NCBI GenBank assembly: GCA_963691815.1
Contig: OY829646.1
Coordinates: 6,227,152 to 6,291,151, forward strand
DNA from: Echiichthys vipera
Lineage: Eukaryota; Chordata; Actinopteri; Perciformes; Trachinidae
DNA: 64,000 nt
Reading direction: 5' to 3'
Shown here: in pieces, positions 1 through 54,600 of the stretch
How positions within the stretch are numbered: the first letter of the stretch is position 1
Layout: each line of letters begins with the position of its first letter
Program-made: the position numbers and the translations under genes
Notes under the pieces: model-generated
The model's database searches: none
Told to the model about the DNA's origin: nothing
Seen by the model: the letters and a program-made list of their open reading frames with translations, nothing else

Positions 1-18152
<18,152 letters not shown>

Positions 18153-18300
18153 CTCTGTTTCAAAGGCGCCTCTGACTCTTCGCTTTCTCCACTCTCATGT
18201 TATGGTTGTTAATATTTCTCAGCAGGAGAAAGGGAGGCTGGACGCTACGCCGTGACAGTTATGTCCGTCAAGCCACACAAAGTAACTAATAACTGTTAAA

Positions 18301-18340
18301 AAGTGACTTCCGTTCGGGGAAATAGTCACTTCCGCTCACG
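18301..18340 (-). promoter_or_regulatory. Two ETS/GABP-like motifs upstream of ankdd1a
   Basis: On the minus strand GCGGAAGTG (18327-18335) and ACGGAAGTC (18305-18313) lie 153-183 bases upstream of the ankdd1a ATG. They match the CCGGAAGT-type core of ETS factors common in TATA-less vertebrate promoters. No TATA box is seen. Placement near a first exon supports a promoter role; binding is inferred. Confidence 0.4.
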
Positions 18341-18551
18341 GCCTTCAAAATAAAATAAATTAAAGTTGAAATATTTTATTTTTTTAGTAATTCGGCATCC
18401 CAGGGCAACTATTTTCCCTATTAATAAATCAGTACATTATTGATGAATTGCTTATAAATGTTTCTCACAATCAAAAATAACAACAACAAAAAAGTTACCT
18501 GCAGGAGTAGAATACACTACATCTCTGAGAGAAATGTTCCTTGTACTAAAA

Positions 18552-19910
18552 TATTCAGCCCCAATTCACATGCAGTTGGGATGTTGTGTAAAACGTCAAC
18601 AAAAACAGAATACTATCATTGACAAATCCTTTTACTATACTATATTCAATTGAATATGCTACAGACACAAGATATTTAATGTTCAAACTAATAAACTTTA
18701 TTTGATTTTTTTTTTGCAAATATTGACTCATTTTGAATTTGTTGCATGCAACATGTTCCTAAAGCTGGGACAGGGGCAACTAAAGATGGGGAAAGTCGAG
18801 GAATGCTCAAAAACACCTGTTTGGAACATTCACAGGTGAACAGGTTCATTGGAAACAGGTGAGTGTCAGGATTGGGTTTAAAAGGAGCATCTCTGAAAGA
18901 CTCAGTCGTTCACAAGCAAGGATGGGGCAAGGTTCACCACTATGTGAACAACTGTGTGAGAAAATAGTCCAATAGTTTAAGAACAAGGTCTCTCAACGTA
19001 CAACTGAAAGGAATTCAGGGAAATCCTCATCTACAGTCCATAATATCATCAAAAGATTCAGAGAATCTGGAGAAATCTCTGCACGTAAGCAGCAAGGCTG
19101 AAAACCAACATTGAATGACTGTGACCTTCGATCCCTCAGACGACACTTCGGTTCACTTCATTAAAAACTGACATCATTCTGTAAAGGATGTTCCCACGTG
19201 GGCTCAGGAACACTGAGGACAAACCATTCGTCATCGCTACGTCTACAAGTGCAAGTTAAAACTCAAATCATGGTCGTCATGAGGAAAGGACCATCCACAC
19301 TGTTATCAGGGCTAAGTTCAAACCCAGCATCTATGATGGTACGGGGATGTGTTAGAGCAACATATGCTGCCATCCAACCAATGTCTTTTTCAGGGACATC
19401 CCTGCTTATTTCAGCAAGACGATGCCAAGCCACACGTGTTCCAACAGCGTGGCTTGGTAGTAAAAGAGTGCAGGTACTAGACTGGCCCGCTGCAGTCCAC
19501 ACCTGTCTCCCATTGAAAATGTGTGGAGCTTTATGAAGCACAAAATATGACAAAAGAGACCCCGGACTGTTGAGAAACTGAAGCCATACTTCAAGCAAGA
19601 ATGGGAAAGAATTCCTCCTCCAAAGCCTCAGCAGTTAGTGTCCTCAGTTCCCAAACACTTACTGAGTGTTGGTGATGTAACACAGTGGTAAACATGCTCC
19701 TGTCCCAGCTTTAGGAACGTGGTGCAGGCATCAAATTCAAAATCAGTGAATATTTGCAAAAAAAACCCAATAAAGTTTATCAGTTTGAATATTAATATCT
19801 TGTCTTGTGTATTCAATTCAATATAGGTTGAAAAGGATTTGCAAATCAATGTATTCTGTTTTTATTTACGTTTTACACAACATCCCAAATTCATGTGAAT
19901 CAGGGTTTTA
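18552..19910 (+). mobile_element. Tc1/mariner-family transposon relic
   Basis: Long inverted terminal repeats: TTGGGATGTTGTGTAAAACGT near 18577 and ACGTTTTACACAACATCCCAA near 19868, with TA at the likely ends. The plus strand holds a decayed transposase: a DNA-binding part at about 18920-19230 and a catalytic part at about 19290-19640. Roughly 300 bases of the middle are missing relative to the family as I remember it, and there are many frame breaks. Plus ORF 19198-19536 and its antisense partners are shadows. Confidence 0.85.
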
Positions 19911-19954
19911 CTACTCCACTACATTTAATTAATAACTTTGGAGGTTCATAATTA

Positions 19955-20330
19955 TAAGGAGTCTCCCTTAGAGATAGGGTGAGAAGTTCAGCCATCCGTG
20001 AGGAACTCGGAGTTGAGCCGCTGCTCCTTTGCGTTGAAAGGAGCCAGTTGAGGTGGTTCAGGATCATCTGGTAAGGATGAACCCTGGGCGCCTCCCTAGG
20101 GAGGTGTTCCAGGCACGTCCAGCTGGGAGGAGGCCTCGGGGAAGACCCAGGACCAGGTGGAGAGATTAGATCTCCACACTGGCCTGGGAACGCCTCAGGA
20201 TCCCCCAGTTAGAGCTGGTCAATGTGGCCCGGGAAAGGGAAGTTTGGGGTCCCCTGCTAAAGCTGCTGCCCCCGCGACCTGACCCCGGATAAGAGGCTGA
20301 AGATGAGATGAGATGAGATGAGATGATGAT
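19955..20330 (+). mobile_element. Rex3-like RTE LINE 3' end
   Basis: GGAGTCTCCCTTAGAGATAGGG through CCCCGCGACCTGACCCCGGATAAG with a terminal (GATGA)n run is the 3' region of teleost Rex3/RTE elements. The reverse transcriptase is absent (5'-truncated). A copy in the opposite orientation lies at 47820-48233. Confidence 0.75.
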
Positions 20331-20353
20331 TTAAATTTTTTTTAAATATATTT

Positions 20354-20358
20354 AAAAA

Positions 20359-20440
<82 letters not shown>
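20354..20440. repeat. (AT)n microsatellite
   Basis: About 86 bp of uninterrupted AT repeat, following the Rex3 tail and a T/A-rich stretch. Confidence 0.95.
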
Positions 20441-20441
<1 letters not shown>

Positions 20442-20449
20442 ACATTTAC

Positions 20450-20900
20450 TTGTAACAGAGTATTTTTTTACACTGTAATATTAGTACTTTTACTTAAGTG
20501 AAAGATCTGAGTACTTATTTTACCATTTTTACTTGTTATGACCAACCTACCCTCCAAAATCCAAAAAGGTATTCCATTTTAAAATGATAAAAGTAGCAAA
20601 TCCAATTTAAGAATGTCACTAACACGAGCAAATGTTTTTTGCCATTTTTTGCTTAGTAAAATTCATTTTTAACAAACTTTCTTTTTAAGACAACACAAGT
20701 GGTCGGCAGGTGGTTGAGCATTAAATTACAAACATTTTATGTGGCTAGCCTTAAATCAAACTGGCAGTTTTCAGCAAGGTTTCAACCGATCTTTCTATAA
20801 AAGGAAACCGATGATAGAGCATATTTCATAAATAAGAATAGATAATTCATAATTTATTAAATACATATTTACAATGCTTTTTAGAGATAAAAAAGACACA
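20450..20900. other. Intergenic, nothing recognised
   Basis: A/T-rich sequence between the AT microsatellite and the presumed plekho2 polyadenylation site. No exon, RNA gene or repeat could be identified. Confidence 0.5.
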
Positions 20901-20904
20901 ACGC

Positions 20905-22930
20905 GTAAACAGATAGTTTCCCTTTGTTTATTCGGGCAATAGCAAATTGTATCAAAGAGTACAAAATGATATCTTATGTTAGAAAATGCATCGTCTAAAT
21001 AGCATCACATATTTAAAATAGCTCTCAAACACTATCATCATGTCTTTTCACAAAGCATTGGGGAATAATAGAGGATATTCATGATGAGAATTGCGAGGAA
21101 CATCACTGAGGAACACATATCCCTCATATAATCAGATGAATGTAAAATCAAAGTATAAGAGGGGCAGTGGGAACCAAAGGGTTGCTACAAGCTTTGCTTA
21201 GCTTCGTTCTATGCTATATACAATATCAGTATGCAAAACATATTATTAATAACAAAACTGCCATCGCTCTATGTGGCGAAGCAGTTCTTCATTTTGCTTT
21301 AATCACATGATTAGTCTGAAAATATTCATTTCAGAAATCTCCTGAGCTAGGTTGGTACATCTTTCCTCATCAACAATAAACAGCACATGCTGTAGTAAAA
21401 GTATACATTATGTACATGCACATTCCCTCATATCAACTGCCAAAAAATAACATGGTATCTGAAAATGAGAGAAAAAGCCTCTTAAATCCACAAAGAAGAT
21501 GAGTTAGCTATTAAAACCACTTGTGAAATTTGGTATTAACACGTTTTAGTACTTTTTTTTGCATGTTCTCAATGTATTGCCAGAAATGCTTTGTCATTAT
21601 GTGACTCATTATCTGATTAACTTTCAAGTAATCATTCTTGAAAATGAAGGATTCTTCATATATATATATATATATAACAAAAAACAAACACAGTGGAACA
21701 TTAAGCATTACCTTCAGCTGCAGAGAAAGATAAACTAAAAATAATTGCACTTAGTTAATTATGAGCGAACACTTGCATGTGCTGCATAACCATCGAAAAA
21801 TTAGCGATTTCTGTCGTTCTGCAAAAGTCCACCGACTAACCGTTCGCTAAACCCTAAGAATTATCTATTCTAATTTAGCCAATGCTGCTACACCTGCCAG
21901 ACTTTCCTTTCTCTTCATTAGGTCTAACCACGTATCCTTTAGAGGGTCACAGGAAACCAGTGGATCTCTGATTTCAGTCAGAGGAAGACAAAAACAGCTT
22001 CTCAACTGTCAATTTTACCAGCTTCCCAAATCCAAAGAACAGGACCAAGCTGCTAACATTACTCTAAACTCTAATAGCATCTAGGACCGGCCTCCACACA
22101 GTGGCAAAATACTACATAGCCAAATGGATGTGTGTTGTGAATGGGGCTTCTTTTTTAACCTCACAAATGAATGTGGTTAGTAGATGTTAGGCTACTTGAA
22201 AGAAATAATGCTCAGCTGCTGTACTACTGTAAGCAAGTTATTCAGGGATGCTATCTATTGCAGGTTAGACCTACTTTACATTACAACAGATAAACACACT
22301 ATTTAATCTATTCCTTACACTTTTGCTATTGTGTTTTAGTTTTTAAAGGCAAAAAGACACTACCCTCCAAAGTCTTTGTATACCCTACAGAATATCACTT
22401 TTGTTTCCAGTAGGTGAGAAGTGGGAAGACAGATGTGAAGTTACAATTGACTTTTTTTTTTTTAAATTGTAATAATTTTACTTGAATGTCTTTTTATATG
22501 TTTTCCATTGTTCTTTAATGTCATTTTATATGGGTTTATTTCCAATGCTTTTAATGTTTTATGTGAAGCACTTTAAATGACCTTGTTGGATTGTGCTATA
22601 AAAAAAACTTGCCTTACAACGCCTGTGTTTCATACCAGAATGTACTTGCACAAGCAACAGGTCTTGCTTGTTCTTTTGCTTCCTGGCTGATTGAAAGAAA
22701 GATGAGCGACGTAGTTCGCTGAGCGGTCATACAAAACTAAGCAGTAATATGAGTAATAAGTGATCAAAGTGTTATTTGTCTCTCGCTGTTGACTACCGTA
22801 CCTGGGGGGGCGATGGAAGGAGAGGGAATTTAACTCTATTTAAGGTGGCTAAGCTATGATTGGACAAATCCTGTTCAGGAAAGGGGTTTAGCTAATGGTC
22901 GGTTCCAAGTCAATCTCATATGACTGACAT
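20905..22930 (-). other. Probable plekho2 3' UTR with polyadenylation signal
   Basis: About 2 kb downstream of the plekho2 stop has no long ORF. A minus-strand AATAAA (20927-20932) followed by about 20 bases of A/T-rich sequence is a plausible end of the transcript. It includes an antisense LINE tail (22480-22622) and a short TA repeat near 21658-21676. Other AATAAA matches exist nearer the stop, so the 3' end used is uncertain. Confidence 0.5.
22480..22622 (+). mobile_element. LINE 3' tail fragment
   Basis: TTTTATGTGAAGCACTTTAAATGACC and GTGCTATAAAAAAAACTTGCC match the common fish L2/CR1-type 3' end. It sits antisense in the plekho2 3' UTR. Confidence 0.55.
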
Positions 22931-46943
<24,013 letters not shown>

Positions 46944-47450
46944 GATAAAGGACCAAACTCCGTTATGTGAGCGTCGACTCGCCTAAAATCACTCGACGTC
47001 GCCCTTATCCTCGCCGGACACGGTTTACTTCTCCCCCGTCGGTCGGCAGCTCACGCATTTCCAGCGGCGCGCGTGAATGAAGAAAAAGCAGGAACCGTGC
47101 AGTTTATGACACCGAGGGTCGTCTCCTTTTCCTCTTTTGGTGCGGAGAAAAAAGTTCGAAGAAAAAAGTTCGGTTTCCGGTTGAAGTCCCTTTACGCTCT
47201 TGAATCGAAGTCTGTCGAGGAGGAGCAACGCGGCCGGCAGCGTCTGTGCATCACCCGAGGCATCAGGGTTCAAACTCAGCACCCGAGACATTGCCGAGAG
47301 TTTGGTTTGGCCGACGTGCGTTGCGTCGAGCTGTTGCATTGCGGACAAAGACGGGCTCCACACGGCCGCAGCATCCTCTGAGGTTCATAGAAAGCAGCCC
47401 TCTCATCAAACACGCACTCTGGAGAAAACTTTTCCGTGGTTGACCAAACT
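46944..47450 (-). promoter_or_regulatory. CpG-rich promoter/5' UTR region of plekho2
   Basis: Between 46960 and 47380 CpG dinucleotides are far denser than in surrounding DNA (for example clusters near 46972-47070 and 47225-47345). The stretch lies immediately upstream of the predicted plekho2 ATG on the minus strand. This is what an unmethylated CpG-island promoter with a noncoding leader looks like. Several ORFs on both strands here are by-products of high GC. No TATA box was seen. Confidence 0.55.
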
Positions 47451-47819
47451 TTTGAAGGGGCTGTTTCTCAGGGTTGGTATTTGAATAGATGCTTTTATAC
47501 TGATTTTTTAGCCTGTTTGTACGCCTGAGTCAGGATCTGCTGGATGATGAACATTACAGTGGCCTCTCATGTTACTACACTCAACACTTCCTGGTGGGTG
47601 TGGCTGTTGGTTAGAGATGTTTAAATCTGGCAATAGAGACAAACCCAAACTTTTATTGCGTATAAAAAAACAAGTAAAGTGATGGCAACACTTTCTGATA
47701 CGTCATAAAGAGCTGTGAGTGATGCTTTATCAGTGGCTAGTAAAATCATTCACTCCTGTTTAATAGATAATGAAACAAAATAGGGTGTATTGTTGTGAAA
47801 CCCCCCTGTATGTTTGTTT

Positions 47820-48233
47820 ATTATCTCATCTCATCTCATCTTCAACCGCTTATCTGGGATCAGGTCTTGGGGGCAGCAGCTTTAGCAGGGGACCCCAAAC
47901 TTCCCTTTCCCGGGCCACATTAACTAGCTCTAACTGGGGGATCCCGAGGTGGAGATCTAATCTCTCCACCTGGTCCTGGGTCTTCCCCGAGGCCTCCTCC
48001 CAGCTGGACGTGCTTGGAACACCTCCCTAGGGAGGCGCCCAGGGTTCATCCTTACCAGATGATCCTGAACCACCTCAACTGGCTCCTTTCAACGCAAAGG
48101 AGCAGCAGCTCTACTCTGAGTTCCTCACGGATGGCTGAACTTCTCCCCCTCTCTCTAAGGGAGACTCCAGCCACCCTCCTGAGAAAACCCATTTCGGCCG
48201 CTTGTACCCACGACCTCATTCTTTGGGTCATGA
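47820..48233 (-). mobile_element. Rex3-like RTE LINE 3' end, opposite orientation
   Basis: Reverse complement of the 19955-20330 element, starting in (CTCAT)n and CCGCTTATCTGGGATC. It extends slightly further 5' to ATTCTTTGGGTCATGA. It lies downstream of the CpG-rich plekho2 promoter. Confidence 0.75.
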
Positions 48234-48371
48234 TGTGTTAATTATTTATATTGGTAAATGTATAAATGATGCTAATCCATTACAAATGCCATTAATTAAG
48301 TTGTCAGTGAACATATTTTCATCCAGAAGTAGTCACATGATCCATTCAGTCAAAGGTATCCAACAGCCCAG

Positions 48372-48966
48372 TTCTTCTTATCAATGGCTTACAACTTGTG
48401 TATAAAATGTGAATACATTATTTAAGAACTTGTAATAAAGACATTAGTTACAATCAGTGTTACAATCAGTTACAATTCATGAATTAAAAAAAGATTCAGC
48501 AAACGTAATACATACATACATACACATAGGTGACTGTGGCTCAGTGAAAGAGTGGGTCACCCTCCATTCGATGGCTCAGTGGTTTGATACCGGCTCCTCC
48601 AGTCCACATGTCGAAGTGTCCTTGGACAAGACACTGAACCCCAAATTGCTCAGTGTGCTGTGCATGGTGTGTGGATGTGGTGTGAATGGTTAGATTAGAT
48701 GGTCTGTAGATGTCCACTGCCATCAGTGTGAATGTCTGTGTGAATGAGTGAATGTGACAAAACATTCTAGAAAGGCACTATATAAGTACAAGTCCAGTCC
48801 ATTTATCATTCTTCTTATCAATGGCTTATAACTTGTGTATAAAACATAAATACATTATTTAATAACTAGTAATAAAGCCATTAGTTACATCTATCTATCT
48901 ATCAGTGTTACAATCAGTTCCAATTCATGAATAAAAAAAGATTCAGCAAGCATAATACATACATAG
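48372..48966. repeat. Direct duplication of about 150 bp flanking a SINE
   Basis: Left copy 48372-48522 and right copy 48809-48966 both run from TTCTTCTTATCAATGGCTTA through AAAAAAAGATTCAGCAA to ATACATACATA. The right copy has gained an ATCT repeat. The SINE at 48529-48808 sits exactly between them. Confidence 0.8.
48529..48808 (+). mobile_element. tRNA-like SINE
   Basis: GACTGTGGCTCAGTGAAAGAG (A-box region), TGGTTTGATACCGGC (B-box-like, decayed), ATGTCGAAGTGTCCTTGGAC and a TATATAAGTACAAGTCCAGTCC tail. It is flanked on both sides by copies of a sequence of about 150 bp (48372-48522 and 48809-48966). Confidence 0.65.
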
Positions 48967-49900
48967 ACATACGATAAATAAACTATAACCTGCCACTTTA
49001 GAATAAAGGATCAACCAAGGCAGCCAACACAGACATGTAGAGACAATATAGTCTGCACATCGGCTGCGACCCACAGACACACAAATTAAAGTAAATAGAG
49101 AGCAATCGGTTTATACACACACCACAGAAACAGAATGACATTAAAATTGACATTCCCATTCAAATCAACAGAGCAGGCTAACTTCTGCATGAACTTCAGA
49201 ATAAAACAACTTGCAATAAAATATATTTAATTGCTTCATTTTTTAATCGCTAAGTCACCAAATTCAACTTATTAAGGCTGCAGTCGAAAAGTATGGCATA
49301 TTGAGTTGACCAAATTTTGAATGTTTACAACTCTCACGCCCCTCCCCCTCTACCACCCATTGAGTGCTCGTCAGTGCACGTGCACCAGATTCCTGTGAAC
49401 GCGCCTGTGTCTTCTCTAATCAAAAAACATGTACACGCTACATGGAGGTAGGCTGGCTAACTTACTCATAGATAGCAAAAGCTAACGTCATTTAGAGTAT
49501 GCCTAGCTTGAGGCGTGTGCCTGTGATATTGTAACATGCGTAAGGGGGAGGGGAAATCTGTAGCGTGCACAAACTGTGAACTGTGCTGAGTGGACAGGAT
49601 GATACGGGCGCGGTGGATTTTCAACAACAATCTCCAGGTGTATGCAGAGGCATGTTTTTTTTCTAAAAACCGGATGATTTATGTTGTTCTTTCGGAGCAG
49701 AGTGTCGGATTCAGTGAATATGATCAAACAAATGTTGCAGACTACGACTTTAAATGATGGGCCTAAATTAAGTTCTCAAACTAGTGAGTGTGAAACACTT
49801 TGCGGCCCCACTGACATGTGATGTCATCATAACAATTAAGAACAATTGCCATTTCCTCATTAACTAGTCGGCCACAGCAAGCAGTTCAATGTCTGTTTTA
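48967..49900. other. Intergenic, unassigned
   Basis: A patch at 49320-49760 has CACGCCCCTCCCCCT and TACGGGCGCGGTGG motifs resembling a fish interspersed repeat. No gene is supported. Confidence 0.3.
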
Positions 49901-49929
49901 TTCTCATTCTATTTCTATGGCGCAAACAC

Positions 49930-51640
49930 ACAACACTATGTTTTATTTTGTAGGCGTTGCCCTCATGGCTTCGCTATTGATGAATGCCGCCTCAGCACTC
50001 ACCTCCCAATCAGGAGGAAGCAATCACACACATAAATAAATATAAATAAAATATAAACATGTCAACACCTTGCAGAAGCATTTTTCGACACATAAATTGG
50101 TATTTAAGGTTTGCACCTCAAGCCATTTTACACTATGCCAAGCATTAGTAGGTCAAACCTGCAGTCACCTATGGCCCACATTGGTTGCCAGTATACAAAG
50201 ACGTTTCATCCACTGAGGGATCAGTCCAGGTCAGTCTCCTTGTGTCTGCTTCTCTTTGTCTGGGTGGTCGGATGCCGCTTGCGTCCAAAAAAAAGACATG
50301 ATGATAGCTATGTTTGATTGCTACTACACTGGTGCAGCTCAGGTGCTGTATCTGGCTTGCCACATGGACCACCTCATTCATAAGCAGATGGAGCTGGCAG
50401 ATAAGGAGATTGTGTCGGTCAGACAGACAACAATGAATGCCTTCCTCTGGATGTCGCAGGTCGAGGTCGCACCAGTGACAGCGGCCATTCAGAAGGGGCA
50501 CAGGCACTTAGTAGCTGGACCTCAAAAACTTCTCCACCAACTCCCTCTTTGGCCTGGACATCGAGCTGAGGATTGATTGTCTGGAGACAGTGAGGCAGGC
50601 GCCTGAGCAGACGGGCTCCCATCAACGGCCCCAGCAGCCCCTATGATGACAGCAGCGACAGTATCACCGGAGCTCCAGGGAGAACCACTGTGACCACAAG
50701 CCACCCCGGGTGAGAGAGGGGTGCCTGTCCAGTGAAACCTTTCGTCTCATGCATGAGCTCCTGTAACGTATACACAAACTGGCTTTTTCACTCCCCATAT
50801 CAGGTGAGGCAGGTGAGGGGAAGGCAGTGCCCGAAGCCCGCTCCTCCTCAGCCTCCACTTCATGAGCTCAATCCTCCACGTCACGTCCCATTGGAGAAGT
50901 AAACACTGCCTTCCCTCTCTGCGTGAAAAAACCCTGTCCCAGCCCAAGATGGCAGGGTGGCTTTATCGACAAAGTGTGTTCAAACTCCGGTTCATGTTTC
51001 TACCATACCAGAGAGAGGAAGTGGAGGAGAGGAGCTTCCTTCTTTTCCTATATTACCACTGTTAGTGGCTGCCTTGACTTCCCGGTCACTTCCGGGTTTA
51101 CCAGTAATATCAGAGATGTGAGAGATGCACACTCAACCCCAGATTACTGGCTTTCAGCCTTTGCTCTCTGTCACACAAAATTACAGTCACGTCACAGACA
51201 CTGCGTTCAAAGAGCCTCTTCCTGGTGAGATGGACTCCTAATGGTACATTTGAATCCTCTCAGGGAGAAGGGGAGGAGGAGCCTGACCTACATAGATGAC
51301 CAGCTGATTATTGCTTCATCATGACAGGAAGCCATGGCCCACACAGCTCTGTTGATTCAACACGCGTCTGTCAGGGGAACACATAGCAATGTCAACCCAC
51401 TCAGTGGAGTCAGCCGCCACGGTGAAGGCAGGGATGATAATGTCCCTGCTGGGTCTGATGTCAGAATCTGGCATTTGGATAATGACCTCAGCACAACTTT
51501 TTTCAAAAGTCACCTCACTGAGCTCACCAGCTGCACACCAGACCTGGATCAGGCAAGGGACCATAGGGCAACACCTGAGGCATTCGAGAAAAAATTATAA
51601 ATACTCACAGTCTCTATGACCAGGGGTGCAGATCCAATGT
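49930..51640. other. Unidentified GC-rich patch with many short frames on both strands
   Basis: Unlike neighbouring DNA, this 1.7-kb stretch is GC-rich and has frames of 60-112 codons on both strands (50256-50576 plus, 50507-50169 minus, 51564-51319 minus) separated by stops. A plus-strand string near 50712-50763 reads REGCLSSETFRLMHELL, faintly like the FRM-x-x-x-TF-x-x-L start of Harbinger nucleases. No catalytic residues could be placed, so the origin (decayed transposon or retrocopy) is unresolved. Confidence 0.3.
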
Positions 51641-51844
51641 CAGGATTAGGACACACACACAAAAGTGATTTTATTTTTTCCCTGTATGCAACTCATACCA
51701 TGCCACCATAAATCAAAACTTCATAGAGGCTCGCCATTTAATTCAAAAGCTCGCACATGGAACCTTTCTTGTTTATTTGTCCTTAACAGCGATCAGTGTT
51801 TACTTAACTGATATATTAGTAAATCAGCATTTTAAGGGTCTCAG

Positions 51845-52190
51845 TCAGTGTTGGGCTGCAACCGCTTGTCCCTATCGGGGTTGTAGGGGGCTGGAGCTGG
51901 CTGTGAGGCGGGGTCCACCCTGGACAGGACACCAGTCTATCACAGGGCACATAGAGAAGAACAGAGACAGACAACCATTCACATCTACGGGCAATTTAGA
52001 GTCATAAATGAACCTAAAACATGCATGTCTTTGGTAGGAAGCCAGAGAACCCAGAGAAAACCCACACAGACACGGGAGAACATGCAAACTCCACACAGAC
52101 GGGCCCCAGCCCGATTCAAACCAGGGACCCTCTTGCTGTGAGGCGACAGTGCTTACCACCACACCACACCACTGTGCCGCCCCAAAAATG
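51845..52190 (-). mobile_element. tRNA-like SINE or related retroposon
   Basis: On the minus strand it opens GGGGCGGCACAGTGG, then GCGACAGTG-region A-box, GGTTTGAATCGGGC (B-box) and GGAGTTTGCATGTTCTCC, ending in TGGACAGGACACCAGTCTA-type sequence near 51925. Another copy is at 56515-56760. Confidence 0.65.
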
Positions 52191-52424
52191 TGTAGTCTGA
52201 AAATACATTTGTTCAATTTTGAATGATTTAGGGTATTTTTTTTTTTAAATACAATCAATACAGCATAAATCTAACCTATGTGTTGCTTGTAAGTTTATGT
52301 TTTTTGAGATTAGAGTAAAAGGATTAGCCTATTTAAGAAAAACAAATAACAGTTCCCCTTTAAAGCAAAGCAACTCCTTTAGACCTACAGTATATTTCTG
52401 TTTTCTACATCAGAAGAGAGAAGT

Positions 52425-54115
52425 AAGTAAGGGACATTCATTTATAAAGCACCTTTCATAGATAGAAATCACAAAGTGGTGTGCATACATTTAATTCATA
52501 GTGACAACAGTTACAATAAGAACAGATTATGAGAACAGGGAGACAACATAGGTAAAAAGAGGAAACAAAATATAATACAGTTGGTAAAAGTAGAGCAGTT
52601 ACTCTGACAGGTTAGCGGAAAGCCTGTCTGATTAAAAACGTTTTCACCTGCTTCATAAAGGTGTCACAGGTGTCAGGGATCTGCAGGGATAAATGGATGG
52701 TGTTCCATAAAACCGGTGCAACAGTTTCAAGGCAAAGTCACCTCTGGAATTATTACGGGTTGGAGGGACTGTGAGTAGATCATGATCGGACTCTTCAAGA
52801 GCCTGATTTGGTGCGTAAGGGAGGGGAAGGTGAGTAATATATTGAGGGGGTTGACCATTCAAAGATCTAAAAGTTAACACTAGTATTTTAAAGTGGATGC
52901 AGAATTAGTTTGGAAATCAATGCAGAGGAGGATAAAATTGGAGTGATATGCGATCTTTGTTTAGTTTAGTTTAGATAAACTACAGTTTAGTTTAGTTATA
53001 AGGGACCATGTACAAAAATAACATTGATCTCACAGAGAAAATTTGCTTCATACCAGATCTGCAGTCCCTGGGGACAGGTCAGCACAGAATACAACATATA
53101 CATACATTACAGTTAAAAATATAAATTCATATCATATAATAATAAATATCATACACATATGCTAAGACCTAAGACTCCACACATACACTACATTTAAAAA
53201 TAACATTTAAATGTAAAGTGGCTGAAGGATCTTTATTTGGCAATGTCCTCAGCTGGTAAAATCATGAGCGCACAAGGCTTATCTAAAGACATTGATTGGT
53301 CAAGGATGACACCTAAATTTTGTATTTTATGCTCAACACAAACACCAAATATGTTGTTTAATGATCACATTTGATCATCAGGAGAAATAAAAAGAGCTTC
53401 GGTCTTGTTAGCATTTAACAGCAGGCAGTTCTCAGTGAACCTAAGCTTGATGAAACATTCATTAAAAATGGACAATTTGTTTTTTCATCAGGAGAAGTAA
53501 AGGGGCAGGCATGAGCTGTTCTGCTGAGACTGAAAAACTCCTACGGGCAAGAGGAAACAGGAAAAGCAGAGCCGAGATCAAGTAGCACCAGTAATGACCA
53601 ATTCCCGTCATCTGCGGCCATCATTATGCCATTAGTAACCTTAAGAAGAGTGGTTTCTGTTGAATGTTATGTGTTTCTAATACAACTGTAAGTTATGTGG
53701 CAACAACGTGTTCCAGTGTGGGATATAGAGTAGGCCTATAATTTATTGGGAGGGTGGGGTCTAAATTTGGCTTTTTCAGCAAGGCTTGAACTATAGCATA
53801 TTTAAATAATAAATAAGAGCAAGGATGAGGAAACAACCTCAAGGGGGGCAAAAGAAGGCTTAATTTTATTCAACACTTTAGTGATCTACTGCAAATCAAC
53901 AATTTAAAGATCTACTGACACAGGGGAAAAGGAGTTCAGTCAGTGTTCGAAAAATCACTAGATGAGATCAGGTTGGCAATCATCATTTCGCTTAAACAGA
54001 TAAAAAGTTCTCCATGATGAAGCAGGTGGTGTGCTGACTTTCTACATTTCTGCTTAAAACTGCGGATGGGCTCATAAATCCAAGGTGAAGATTTTACAGA
54101 ACCACATCTAATACA
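52425..54115 (-). mobile_element. Strongly decayed L2-type LINE
   Basis: Reads in parallel with copy 1. The 3' end is near 52435 (AAAGCACCTTTCATAG). An ORF remnant at 52880-52653 reads LTFRSLNGQPPQYI. Diverged equivalents of the reverse transcriptase blocks lie near 53400-53450, 53570-53690 and 53730-53800 in the order found in copy 1. Frames are destroyed. A TTTAGTTTAG-type repeat near 52960-53000 may be a later insertion. Confidence 0.6.
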
Positions 54116-54206
54116 GAGGAGCACTGATCATCAAATACTGACCAATGTTTCCACATCATGACATTTTGACATGACATCAGGGTCAAATAAAGCTGTGAAA
54201 GGAAGC

Positions 54207-54209
<3 letters not shown>

Positions 54210-54283
<74 letters not shown>

Positions 54284-54323
54284 TGAGAGAGAGAGAGAGG
54301 AGAGAGAGAGAGAGTAGAGAGAG

Positions 54324-54398
<75 letters not shown>
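54210..54398. repeat. (GA)n microsatellite
   Basis: About 190 bp of GA repeat with several G or T interruptions in the middle, ending about 200 bases before the rwdd3 start codon. Confidence 0.95.
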
Positions 54399-54401
<3 letters not shown>

Positions 54402-54579
54402 GTAGCAGGGAACTGATGAAGGGGGTATGCGAGGCTACCCGGACGACAAAGTGGTGCGGACATGTGCAGCAACATCATATCCACTGAATCCATTGAAATC
54501 GATTGAACTATCACAGTGAATAACACTCTGTTTTCATAACCTGTCGCCTGTGTGACGGCCCTGTGGAGAAGCTAACGAC

Positions 54580-54600
54580 ATGATGTTGACTCGTGAATAA
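54580..54600 (+). promoter_or_regulatory. Upstream ORF (6 codons) overlapping the rwdd3 start
   Basis: ATG-ATG-TTG-ACT-CGT-GAA-TAA runs from 54580 to 54600 and its stop shares its final A with the rwdd3 ATG (TAATG). If transcription starts upstream of 54580, ribosomes would meet this uORF first and could reinitiate at rwdd3. The transcript start is not known. Confidence 0.5.

Noticed and set aside
19198..19598. ORFs of 111-112 codons on opposite strands
   Set aside because: Fragments and antisense shadows of the decayed Tc1 transposase.
47025..47484. Several 65-112 codon ORFs on both strands
   Set aside because: High-GC promoter sequence yields chance open frames; no domains are seen.
54131..54526. 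131-codon Ser-Leu repeat ORF
   Set aside because: Translation of the (GA)n microsatellite.
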